Part shown: positions 1-10,366 of the stretch, piece after piece
Position numbering within the stretch: position 1 is the first letter of the stretch
Layout: every line of letters begins with the position of its first letter
DNA from: Sapria himalayana
Taxonomy: Eukaryota; Streptophyta; Magnoliopsida; Malpighiales; Rafflesiaceae
Assembly (NCBI GenBank): GCA_029783825.1
Contig: JAREIK010011351.1
Span: 1 to 64,000 of the forward strand
DNA: 64,000 nucleotides
Direction: 5' to 3'
Program-made: the position numbers and the translations under genes
Notes under the pieces: generated by a model
Seen by the model: the letters and a program-made list of their open reading frames with translations, nothing else
Told to the model about the DNA's origin: nothing
Database searches by the model: none

Positions 1-80
1 TATATTTAGTTTATATTAGATATAATTAAATGATTATTATTACTAAATATTGTATTCATATTTTAAAAATTTTAAAATTA

Positions 81-116
81 TTACATTTTCAAAGGTTATA
101 ACCTTTGAAAATGTAA
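81..116. repeat. 36-bp perfect palindrome, centre GGTTATAACC
   Basis: The two 18-base halves are exact reverse complements and meet in the middle of GGTTATAACC (between 98 and 99). The core TTTTCAAAGG / CCTTTGAAAA is shared by most monomers at the same place, about 60-80 bp before the next CCTAAA-like block. The equivalents in copies 2-4 are also perfect. A protein-binding or cruciform-forming role is possible, but nothing in the sequence proves it. Confidence 0.9.
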
Positions 117-163
117 AAAAATATCAAAAATAGTTATTTTGTTATTTCATTGTTTAAATAAAA

Positions 164-916
164 CCTATAAACCACTAAATGCAAAAAACATAAATCGCTA
201 AAGTCATAAATGAAAAAACCTTTAAATACTTAAAATATTAAACTGGTATACATTAATAATAATTCATAAATCTCATTTTAATTTTTATTCAGTATATTTT
301 TAAATTTTTGTTTTAATAATTTATCTGTTTATCTTTATAGAAATATTAATTAAAAAATAATTTATTAGTTAGACAAATCTAATTTAAATTAGACTGGTAT
401 ACCCAAAATAATAAAGAATAAATCTCAATATTTTTTTTCATTATAATTTTAAATATTGATTTTAATTATTTATTTATTTATTTTTATATAAATATTAATC
501 AAAAAATAAATTATGAGTTAGACAAATATAATTTATATAAATTAATTTTTGTCAAAAAAAATGGATAACCTTTTTAAAAGAAAATAAAAATTTCAAACAA
601 CAAATTATTATATAATAATATATTTTGCTTTCTCTTTTAAATCATTTAGTTTTTGTAATTATATTTTAATGTATAATCTATCTTATTAATAATAGATTAT
701 TAATAATTTTTTCCATCATTATTAGAAGTATTTATAAATATAAATTATTATATATTGAATTTATATGCATATTATAATATAATGATTATTATAACTAAAT
801 ATTGTATTACATTAAAAAAAAATTAAATCTTATTATATTTTCAAATGTGATAACCTTTGAAAATATCAAAAAATAATAAAAAAATTTTTTTGTATTATTT
901 TATTTTTTTAATAAAA
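164..916 (+). repeat. Compound monomer, about 753 bp
   Basis: This is the longest regular monomer in copy 1. After the CCTAAA-like block and a 'ctggtatac' site near 243, a second 'ctggtataccc' site follows near 395. Between and after them, the segment with 'ataaatctca', 'tataaatattaat' and 'ttagacaaat' is repeated, so about 150-190 bp of the spacer appears twice. The same architecture recurs at 6,099-6,842. Both are copied faithfully in the other HOR copies. Confidence 0.8.
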
Positions 917-2620
917 CCTATAAACCACTAAATGCATACACAGTTAAATCAGTAAACTCGTTAAATATCATAATGCCTAAATACATAAACCATTAAACCG
1001 CTCTATATTACTTAATAATTAATAAATCTAATTTTTATTTCTATTTATTATAATTTAAAATATTCATTTTAATTATTTATTAGTTTATTTTTATAGAAAT
1101 ATTTATTACCAATTAAATTATGAGAGCAACATATATATTTTAATTAATTTATTTTTAATAAAAAAAAAATTATTCTTATAAAAGAAGTAAAAATTCTAAA
1201 ATTAAAAATTATTATCGAGTAATATATTTTACTTTAATTTGAATCATTTGAGTTTTGTAAATAATTTTTACTTAATATCACCATTTTTATTAATAGTATT
1301 ATAATTTAAATTTTGATCATTATTATATTATCTATCAATAAAATTGAATTATATTGAATTTATATGATATATTAATAATTAATTTTATTATAACTAAATA
1401 TTGTATTCACATTTCAAAAAATTTTAAATATTATTATATTTTAAAAGGTTATAACCTATGAAAATGATAACAAATTATAGAAATTTTTTTTGTTTTTTTA
1501 TTTTTTTTATATAAAACCTATAAACCACTAAATGCCTAAAAACATAAATTGAAAAATCCTAAACGACAAAACCTTTAAATACTTAAACTATTAAACAGGT
1601 GTACAATAATAAAAAATCATAAATCTCAATTTAATTTTTATTAGTATAATTTTAACTTTTATTTGAATTATTTATCAGTTTATTTTTATAGAAATATTAA
1701 TTACAAATAAATTATCTGTGAGACAGATCTAATTTAAATAATTTATTTTTCATCAAAAAAAATATATATCCTTATAAAATGATGCAAAATTTTTAATACA
1801 AAAATTTATTATTTAGTAATATATCTTATTTTTATTTAGAATCATTTTAGATTTTGCAATTTTAATTTAATTTATATCATTCTTATTAATAATAGTTTAT
1901 TAATTTTTATTGATCATTATTATAATATCCAGTAATAAAATTATTTATATTGAGATTACATTATATATAATCATTAAGATTATTATTAATGAATATTATA
2001 TTCACATTTAAAAAAAATTTAAAATTATTATAATTTCAAAGGTTATTACCTTCAAAAATTAAAAAAATCAAAAACTTAAATTTTTTATTTTTTAATTCAA
2101 TAAATAAAAACTATAAATCACTCAAGGCCTAAACACTTAAATCACTAAACCTCAAAAGACCTTAATACTTAAACCATTAAACTGGTATATCCTGAATAAT
2201 AAATAATAAATCTTTATTTTATTTGTATTCATTATAACTTTAAATATACATTTTAATTATTTATTAGTTTATTTTTATAGAATTATAAATTAAACATAAA
2301 TTATGAGGAAGACAAATATAATTGAAATAATTTATTTTAATAACAAAAAATATAAACTTATAAAAATAAGTAAAACAACAAAGAAAGTATTATTTTGTGA
2401 AATATTTTACTTTGATTTTGAATAAATTTTCGTTTTTCAAATATTTTTAAAATAATATCTATCTTATTTATAATAGTTTATTAATTTATTTTTTGATCAT
2501 TAATATAATTTATTTCAATATAATTGTTTATATTGAATTTACATGATATATAATTATTAATATTATCATAACTAAATATAATATTCACATAAAAAAAATT
2601 TAAAAATTGTTATATTTTCA

Positions 2621-2634
2621 AAGTTTATAAACTT
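2621..2634. repeat. 14-bp perfect palindrome, variant centre
   Basis: At the dyad position this monomer reads AAGTTTATAAACTT. Compared with the common AAGGTTATAACCTT, both halves carry the matching change (GG to GT and CC to AC), so symmetry is kept although the sequence has changed. Confidence 0.85.
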
Positions 2635-2699
2635 AAAAAATGAGAAAAAGTAACAAAAATAAATTTTTTGTTATATCATTATTTAAATAAAACTTATAA

Positions 2700-2782
2700 A
2701 CCATTAAAAACCTAAATACATAAATTTCTAAACTCCTAAACCCCGAAGCCCCTAAATACCTAAACCTTTAAACTCGTAAACC
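2700..2782 (+). repeat. 8-bp-phased CCTAAA-like block (clearest example)
   Basis: From 2,701 the sequence reads as ten consecutive 8-mers, nearly all of the form N4-TAAA: ccattaaa, aacctaaa, tacataaa, tttctaaa, ctcctaaa, ccccgaag, cccctaaa, tacctaaa, cctttaaa, ctcgtaaa. Every monomer has a block of this kind, and it is the least AT-biased part of the monomer. It resembles the plant telomere motif CCCTAAA but the period is 8 bp instead of 7. Origin from telomere repeats is inference. Confidence 0.8.
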
Positions 2783-2880
2783 TTAAATATAATTTAAATA
2801 ATTTATAGAAATATTAATTACAAAATAAATTATGAGTGACAAATATAATTTAAATAAAATATTTTTCAACAAAAAAAAAA

Positions 2881-2892
2881 TATAAGCTTATA
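2881..2892. repeat. TATAAGCTTATA palindrome
   Basis: This 12-bp palindrome recurs once per monomer in many monomers, for example at 4,651-4,662 and 5,752-5,763, and in slightly changed form elsewhere (TATAAACTTATA, TATAAGCATATA). It includes a HindIII site, so intact sites would give a ladder of monomer multiples on digestion. Confidence 0.85.
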
Positions 2893-4920
2893 AAATGAAG
2901 CAAAAACTTAAAAAAAGTATTATTTAGTAATAAATTTTACTTTGATTTTGAATCAATTTATTTTTTTAATTATATTTTAATTTATATCTATCATATTAAT
3001 AATAGTTTATTAATTTATTTTTTCAAAATTGATATAATATTTTCAATAAAATTGTTTATATTAGTTTATATTATATATATTATAATAATACTTATTAATA
3101 AATATTGTATTCACATTTTTAAAAAATTTTAAAATTATTATATTTTCAAATGTACATTTACTAATTTGAAAAAATATCAAAAATAAATTTTTTGTTATTT
3201 CATTGTTTAAATAAAAGTTATAACCATTAAATGCCTAAATACTTAAATCAATAACTTCTAAATCTCGAAAACCCTATATAGATAAATTTTTTAAACAGGT
3301 ATATCCTAAATAATAAATAATAAATCTCATTTTTATTTTTTTCATTATAATTTTAAATATACATTTTAATTATTTATTAGTTTATTTTTATATAAATATT
3401 AATTACAAGATAAATTATAAGTTAGATAAATATAATTTATATAAATTAATTTTCAACAAAAAAATATATATAAACTTATTAAAAGAAGAAAAAAATTAAA
3501 AACAAAAAATAATTATATAGTAATATATTTTACTTTGTTTCTGAATCATTTTAGGTTTTGTAATTATATTTTAATTGATATCTAACTTATTAATAATAGA
3601 TTATTAATTTATTATTTGATCATTATTAGAATATTTATCAATAAAAATATTTGTATGATATATAGATTTAATAATTATTATAACTAAATATTGTATTCAC
3701 TTTTGAAAAGAATTATAAAATTATTATATTTTCAAAGATTGTAACCTTTGAACATGTGAAAAAACAAAAAATATATATTTTTTTTATTATTTCATTGTTT
3801 AAATAAAACTTATAAATCACCAAATGCCTAAACACTTAAATCACTAAACTACAATATCCTGATAACCGAATATAGATAATCGTTTAAATAGGCATACTCT
3901 TAATAATAATTAATAAATCTCATTTTTATTTGTTTTCAATATAATTTAAAAAATTCATTTTGATTGTTTAGTTGTTTATTTATATATATATTAATTATAA
4001 AATAAATTATGAGTTAAAAATATAATTTATAAAAATTATTTTTCATCAAAAAATACATAAGCTTATAAAAAGAATAAAAATTTAAAAATTAATTATTATT
4101 ATTAAGTAATATATTTTGCTTTGCTTATGAATCATTTTAGGTTTTGATATTATATTTTAAGTAATATCAATCTTAATCATAATAGATTTTTAATTTATTT
4201 TTTGATAATTCTTAGAATATCTATCAATATAATTGTTTATAGTGAATTTATATGATATATAATTATTAAGATTATTATAAATATATTTTGGATTCACTTT
4301 TGAAAAGAAAAGTAAAATTTATTATATTTTCAAATGTTCCTTAAAAAATGAGAAAAAATAATAAAAATAAATTTTTTGTTATTTCATTTTTAAAATAAAA
4401 CCTATATATCATGAAATGCTTAATTACTTAAATTAGTAAGCTCATAGTTCCTGAAACCCCTAAATACATAAATCTTTTAACAGATATATACTACTTAATA
4501 AATAATAAATCTTATTTTTATTTCTATTTATTATAATTTTAATATTCATATAAATTATTTAAAGTTTAATTATTAATAAAAATTAATTACAAAAAAAATT
4601 TTGAGTTAGACAGATATTATTTAAATAATTTATTTTAAATCAATAAAAAATATAAGCTTATAAAAAGAAGGAAATATCTGAAAATTAAATATTATTATTA
4701 AGTAATATATTTTGATTTCATTTTGAATCATTGTGTGTTATGTAAATATATTTTAATTAATATTTATATTATTAATAATAGTTTATTAATTTAATTTTTG
4801 ATCATTATTATACTATCTATCATAAAAATTGTTTATATTGAATTTATATGATTTATAACTAGTAAGATTAATATAATTATACATGGTATTCACATTTCAA
4901 AAAATTTTAAAACTTATTTT

Positions 4921-4948
4921 ATTTTCAAAGGTTATAACCTTTGAAAAT
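4921..4948. repeat. 28-bp perfect palindrome, centre GGTTATAACC
   Basis: This is an exact inverted repeat with halves ATTTTCAAAGGTTA and its complement. It lies at the standard position in the monomer that precedes the block at 4,988, and is unchanged near 15,120, 25,319 and 35,502. Confidence 0.9.
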
Positions 4949-6098
4949 CATATAAAATCAAAAAAAAATTTATTATATAAATAAAAACTATAAACTACTA
5001 AATGCCAAAAAACATAAATTTCTAAACACATAAATGACAAAACCCCTAAATTAACAATCCATTAAACCGGTATACCATATATAATAAATCAAAAATCTCA
5101 TTTTAATTTGTATTCATTATAATTTTAAATATTCATTTTAATTATATATTTGTTTATTTTTTATAGAAATATAAATCAAAAATAAATAAAGAGTGAGACA
5201 TATATAATTGTAATAATTTATTTTTAATCAAAAAATAAATATAAGATTATAAAAAAGAAGTAAAAATTTAAAAACAAAAAAATTATCAGTTAGTAATATA
5301 ATTTACTTTGATTTTGAATCATTATAGGTTTTGCTTTTATATTTTAATTGCAAATTTATGTTTTGATCATTATTATAATATATATCAATAAAATTACTTA
5401 TATTGAATTTAAATGTCTTATAAATATTAAGATTATTATATAAAATATTATATTTACATTTGAAAAAAATTTAAAAATTATTATATTTTCAAAGGATATA
5501 ATCTTCAAAAATTTAAAAAAATAATAAAAATAAATTTTTGCTATATCAATGATTAAATAAAACTTATAAACCACTAAATGCCTAAACACTTAAACATCGA
5601 AACTCCTAAACACAAAAGCCCCTAAATACTTAAAACTTTAAACTCGTAAACCTTAAATATAATTTAAATAATTTATTAAAATATCAATTACAAAATAAAT
5701 TATGAGTGTTACAAATAAAATTTAAATAATTTATTTTTCATCAAAAAAATATATAAGCTTATAAAAAGAAGCAAAAACTAAAAAACAAAAAATTTTATTT
5801 AGTAATAAATTTTACTTGAATTTTGAATAAATTTAGGTTTTGCAATTATATTTTAATTTATATCCAACATAATAATAATAACATATTAATTTATTTTTTG
5901 ATAATTAATATCATATCTATGAATAAAATTGTTTATATTAAGTTTATATTATATATAATTATAATGATTATTTTTACATAATATTGTATTCACATTTTTA
6001 AAAAACTTTAAAATTATTATATTGTCAAAGGTTATAATATTTCAATATGTGAAAAAATATCGAAATAATTTTTTTGTTATTTAATTGTTTAAATTTAA

Positions 6099-6842
6099 CC
6101 AATAAACCACTAAATGCCTAAAAACATAAATTGCTAAAGTCCTAAAAGTCAAAATATCTAAATAATTAAAATATTAAACTGGTATACATTAATAATAATT
6201 CATAAATCTCATTTTAATTTTTATTCAATATAATTTTATATTTTTATTTTAATTATTTATCAGTTTATTTTTATAGAAATATTAATTACAAAATAAATTA
6301 ATAGTGAGACAGATATAACTTAAATTAAACCGATATATCCTAAATAATAAATAATAAATAATAAATCACATTTTTTTCATTATAATTTTAAATATTCATT
6401 TTAATTATTAATTTTTTATTTTTATATAAATATTAATTAAAAAATAAATTGAGTTAGACAAATATAATTTATGTAAATTATTTTTAATCAAAACATCATA
6501 GATAAACTTTTTAAAATAAAAAAAATTTCAAGACAAAAAATTATTATATAGTAATATATTTTGTTTTGCTTCTGAATCATTTTATGTTTTGTAATTATTT
6601 TTTAATTGATATCTCTCTTATAAATAATAGATTATTATGTTATTTTTTCTTCATTATTTGAATATTTATCAATAAAAATGTTTATATCAAATTTATATGA
6701 TATATAAATATAATGATTATTATAACTAAATATTGTATTCACTTTTGAAAAAAATTTTAAAATAAGTATTTTTTCAAAGGTTATAACCTTAGAAATTGTG
6801 AAAAAAAAAAAGTTTCTTTGTTATTCTATTGTTTAAATAAAA
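6099..6842 (+). repeat. Compound monomer, about 744 bp
   Basis: It has the same plan as the compound monomer at 164-916. A first 'ctggtataca' site near 6,178 is followed by a second 'ccgatatatcct' site near 6,330, and the spacer with 'ataaatca' and 'tagaca' is partly repeated. Its block (ccactaaa, tgcctaaa, aacataaa, ttgctaaa) also matches that monomer type, so the two descend from one ancestral compound monomer. Confidence 0.78.
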
Positions 6843-7198
6843 CATATACGCCAGAAAATGCCTAAGGATTTAAATCACTAAACTACAAAATTTTGATACC
6901 TCAATATAGATAATCCTTTAAATCTGTATACCCTAAATAATAATTAATAAATTTCATTTTTATTTGTTTTCATTATAATTTAAAAAATTCATTTTGATTG
7001 TTGAGTTTTTTATTTTTATATTTGTATTAATTAAAATATAAATTATGAGTTAAAAATAAAATTTATAAAAATTATTTTTAATCAAAAAATTGATAAGCTT
7101 ATAAAAAGAATAAAAATTTAAAAACAAATAATTATTTGTTAGTATTATATTTTGCTTTGATTTTGAATCATTTTAGTTATTTTATTTTTTAAATAAAA
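6843..7198 (+). repeat. Shortened monomer, about 356 bp
   Basis: About 240 bp is missing compared with its neighbours. The sequence passes from 'tttgaatcattttag' directly to 'ttattttattttttaaata' near 7,170, skipping the TGATCA-containing stretch, the GGTTATAACC dyad and part of the hairpin. The deletion is present in all four HOR copies (near 17,370, 27,560 and 37,750), so it predates amplification of the unit. Confidence 0.85.
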
Positions 7199-7716
7199 CC
7201 TATAGACAATTAAATGCTTACTTACTTAAATAAGTAAGCTCATAAACCCCGAAACCCCTAAATACATAAAGATTTTGACATCTATATACTACTTAATAAA
7301 AAATAAATCTTATTTTTATTTCTATTTATTATAATTTTAAATATTCATTTTAATTATTTATAGTTTAATTTTTTAGAAAAATTAATTACAAAATAAATTT
7401 TGAGTGAGACAAATATTATTTAAATAATTTATTTTTAATCAATAAAAAAATATAAGCTTATAAAAAGAAGAAAAATTTTAAAATAAATATTATTTTTTAG
7501 TAATATATTTTGATTTGATTTTGAATCATTTTGTGTTATGTAAATATATTTTAATTAATATTTATATTATTAATAATAGTTTATTAATTTAATTTTTGAT
7601 CATTATTATAATATCTATCATTAAAATTGTTTATATTGAATTTATATGTTATATAATTAGTAAGATTAATATAATTATACATAGTATTCACATTTCAAAA
7701 AATTTTTAAAATTATT

Positions 7717-7748
7717 TTATTTTCAAAGATTATAATCTTTGAAAATAA
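7717..7748. repeat. 32-bp perfect palindrome, variant centre GATTATAATC
   Basis: Both halves carry the same G-to-A type change relative to the common dyad (AAAGATTA and TAATCTTT in place of AAAGGTTA and TAACCTTT), and the inverted repeat is still exact over 32 bases. It is kept in copies 2 and 3 (near 17,916 and 28,106); copy 4 breaks off just before it. Confidence 0.9.
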
Positions 7749-8402
7749 GAAAAAATCTATAAAATTTTTTTTATTTTTATTATAGAAATAAAATCTATAA
7801 ACCACTAAATACCTAAGAACATAAATTGAGAAACTACTAAACGACAAAACTCCAAATTAATCAAACCATTAAACCGGTATACCACATATAATAAATCATA
7901 AATCTCATTTTAATTTGTAGTCATTATAATTTTAAATATTCATTTTAATTATTTATTAGTTTATTTTTTATAGAAATATTAATTACAAAATAAATAATGA
8001 GCGAAACAACTATAATTTTTGTAATTTATTTTTAATAAAAAAAAATATAAGCATATAAAAAGAAGTAAAAATTTAAATACAAAAAAATATTATTTAGTAA
8101 TATATTTTACTTTGATTTTGAATCATTATATATAGATTTTGCAATTATATTTTAATTGCCATCAATCTTATTAAGAATAATTTATTAATTTATTATTTGA
8201 TCAATTTTATAATATCGAACAATAAAATTACTTATATTCTATTAAAATGTCTTATAATTATTAAGTTATTATAACTAAATATTATATTTACATTTGAAAA
8301 AAATTTAAAAATTATTATATTTTCAAAGGTTATAACCTTCAAAAATGATAAAAAATCACAAAAATAATTATTTTATTATTTTATTATTAAAATAAAACTT
8401 AT

Positions 8403-8486
8403 AAACCACTAAATGCCTAAACATTTAAATCTCTAGACTCCTAAACCCCAAAACACCCTAAATAGTTAAACCATTAAACCTATATA
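8403..8486 (+). repeat. 8-bp-phased CCTAAA-like block
   Basis: A second clear example contains ccactaaa, tgcctaaa, acatttaaa-type steps, then tcctaaac, cccaaaac and acttaaac-like units before the 'cctatata' variant of the GGTATACC-like site. A 1-bp phase slip occurs at 'acaccctaaa', which shows how the period decays in individual monomers. Confidence 0.65.
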
Positions 8487-9553
8487 AACTAAATACTAAA
8501 TAATAAATCTTATTTTTATTTGTATTCATTATAATTTTAAATATTAATTTTAATTATTTTTTAGTTTATTTTTATAGAAATATTAATTACAAAATAAATA
8601 ATGAGTGAGACATATATAATTTAAATAAATTATTTTTTATGAAAAAAAATATAAGCTTATAAAAAGTAACAAAATTTCAAAAATTTAAAATTTTATTTAG
8701 TAATATAATTTACATTGATTTTGAATTATTTTGGGTTCTGCAAATATATTTTAATTAATATCTGTCATATTAATAATAGTTTATTAATTTATTTTTTGAT
8801 CATCAAAATAATATATATTATTAAAATTTTTTATATTTAATTTACATCAAATATAATTATTAAGATTATGATAACTAAGTATTGTATTCATATTTTAGAA
8901 CTATTAAAAAATTATTATATTTTCAAAGCTTATAACCATTGAAAATCACGAAAATTCATAAAAATGAATTTTTTGTTATTTCAATCATTAAATAACACCT
9001 ATAAACACCTAAATGTTTAAACATATAATACAATAAACTCATTAACCCCAAAACAACAATAAACTTAAACTATTAAATAGGTATACCCTAAATAATTAAT
9101 CATAAATCTCATTTTTATTAGTATTCATTATAATTTTATATATACATTTTAATTATTTATTAAATTATTTTTATAGGAATATAAATTAAAAAATAAATTA
9201 ATAGTGAGACAAATATAATTTAAATTATTTATTTTTCATCAAAAAATATATAAGCATATAAATGGATACAAAAATATAAAAATTTTAAATTAATATTTAG
9301 TAAAATATTTCACTTTGATTTTGAATCATTTTAGGTTTTGTAAATATATTTTAAACAATATTTATCTTATTAATAATTGTTTATTAATCTTTTGTATGAT
9401 CATTATTATAATATATATCAATATAATTGTTTATATTAAATTTACGTGATATATAATTATTAAGTTTTTTATAACTAAATATAGTATTCACATTTAAAAA
9501 TCATTTAAAAATTGTTATCGTTTCAAAGGTTATATCCTTAAAAAAATGAGAAC

Positions 9554-9583
9554 AAATAACAAAAAATTTTTTTTTGTTATTTT
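9554..9583. repeat. AATAAC / GTTATT hairpin
   Basis: An inverted repeat has AATAACAAAAAA on the left and a T-run ending GTTATT on the right. Similar pairs lie just after the large dyad in many monomers (for example near 2,650, 4,365 and 8,960). The arms are mostly A and T, so part of the match is expected from composition, but the AAC/GTT steps recur. Confidence 0.6.
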
Positions 9584-9598
9584 ATTTTTTAAATAAAA

Positions 9599-10366
9599 CC
9601 TATAATCTACTAAATGCCTAAACACTTAAATCATTAAATTCTTAAATCCCAAAACACCTATATATATAATCTTTTAAACCCATATATTTTATCTTATTAA
9701 TAATAGTTTATTTAATATCTATCTTATTAATATATATTTACTTTGATTTAGATTCATTTTAGGTATTGCAAATAAATTTTATTTAATATCTATCTTATTA
9801 ATAATAGATTATTAATTTATTTTTTTATCGTCATCATAATATCTATAAAATAATTATTTATATAAAATTTACATAATATATAATTATTTAGATTATTATA
9901 ACCAAATAATATTTTCATATTTTAAAAGAATATAAAAATTATTAAGTTTTCATATTAATTACAAAATAAATTATGAGTGATACAAATATAATTTAAATAA
10001 TTTATTTTTCATCAAAACAAATATAAGCTTATAAAAAGAAGCAAAAACTGAAAAAAATTATTATTTAGTAATAAAATTTACTTGGATTTTGAATATTTTT
10101 AGGTTTTGCAATTATATTTTAATTTATATCTATCATATTAATAATAGCATAGTAATTTATTTTTTTGATAATTGATATCATATCTATCAATAAAATTGTT
10201 TATATTTAGTTTATATTAGATATAATTATAATGATTATTATTACTAAATATTGTATTCATATTTTTAAAAAATTTTAAAATTATTACATTTTCAAAGGTT
10301 ATAACCTTTGAAAATGTAAAAAAATATCAAAAATAGTTATTTTGTTATTTCATTGTTTAAATAAAA
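9599..10366 (+). repeat. Fused monomer remnant, about 768 bp
   Basis: Two partial monomers are joined near 9,952, where 'aagttttcat' passes directly into 'attaattacaaaataaatta', skipping a dyad and a CCTAAA-like block. Its first part also repeats a short 'tctatcttattaata' segment three times (near 9,688, 9,718 and 9,788). The arrangement is identical at about 20,150 and 30,340, so it belongs to the HOR and is not a local accident. Confidence 0.8.

Larger units (their letters stand above)
917..6098 (+). repeat. Nine satellite monomers of HOR copy 1
   Basis: Monomer starts are at about 917, 1517, 2111, 2693, 3217, 3809, 4401, 4988 and 5563. Spacings are 600, 594, 582, 524, 592, 592, 587, 575 and 536 bp. 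The monomers beginning at 2693 and 5563 are shorter because the CCTAAA-like block runs straight into 'cgtaaaccttaaatataatt', losing the usual GGTATACC-like and 'ataaatctca' segment. They resemble each other closely, so monomer types probably alternate or were duplicated within the HOR. Confidence 0.85.
7199..9598 (+). repeat. Four regular satellite monomers of HOR copy 1
   Basis: Starts at about 7199, 7795, 8399 and 8998, with spacings of 596, 604, 599 and 601 bp. These are the most regular monomers and show every element: 8-bp-phased block, GGTATACC-like site, TATAAGCTTATA or a close variant, 'ttttgaatcatttta', TGATCA, the large dyad and the AATAAC/GTTATT hairpin. Confidence 0.87.
1..10200 (+). 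repeat. Satellite higher-order repeat, copy 1
   Basis: This is the first of four head-to-tail copies of a unit of about 10.2 kb. The sequence at position 1 recurs at 10,201, 20,400 and 30,586. Using the C of the 'cctata/cttata' marker that opens each CCTAAA-like block, monomers start at about 164, 917, 1517, 2111, 2693, 3217, 3809, 4401, 4988, 5563, 6099, 6843, 7199, 7795, 8399, 8998 and 9599, and the next is at 10,367, giving 17 monomers per unit. Neighbouring monomers are clearly diverged, while equivalent monomers in different copies are nearly identical, which is the definition of a HOR. The first 1.6 kb differs from the other copies more than the rest does, mainly by small indels. No gene is seen. 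Confidence 0.95.

Noticed and set aside
5398..5589. 63-codon minus frame, repeated at 15,596, 25,791 and 35,979
   Set aside because: It is F/I/Y/K-rich low-complexity translation of the AT-rich satellite, repeated only because the HOR repeats. It spans a dyad and part of a CCTAAA-like block and opens with a non-ATG codon.
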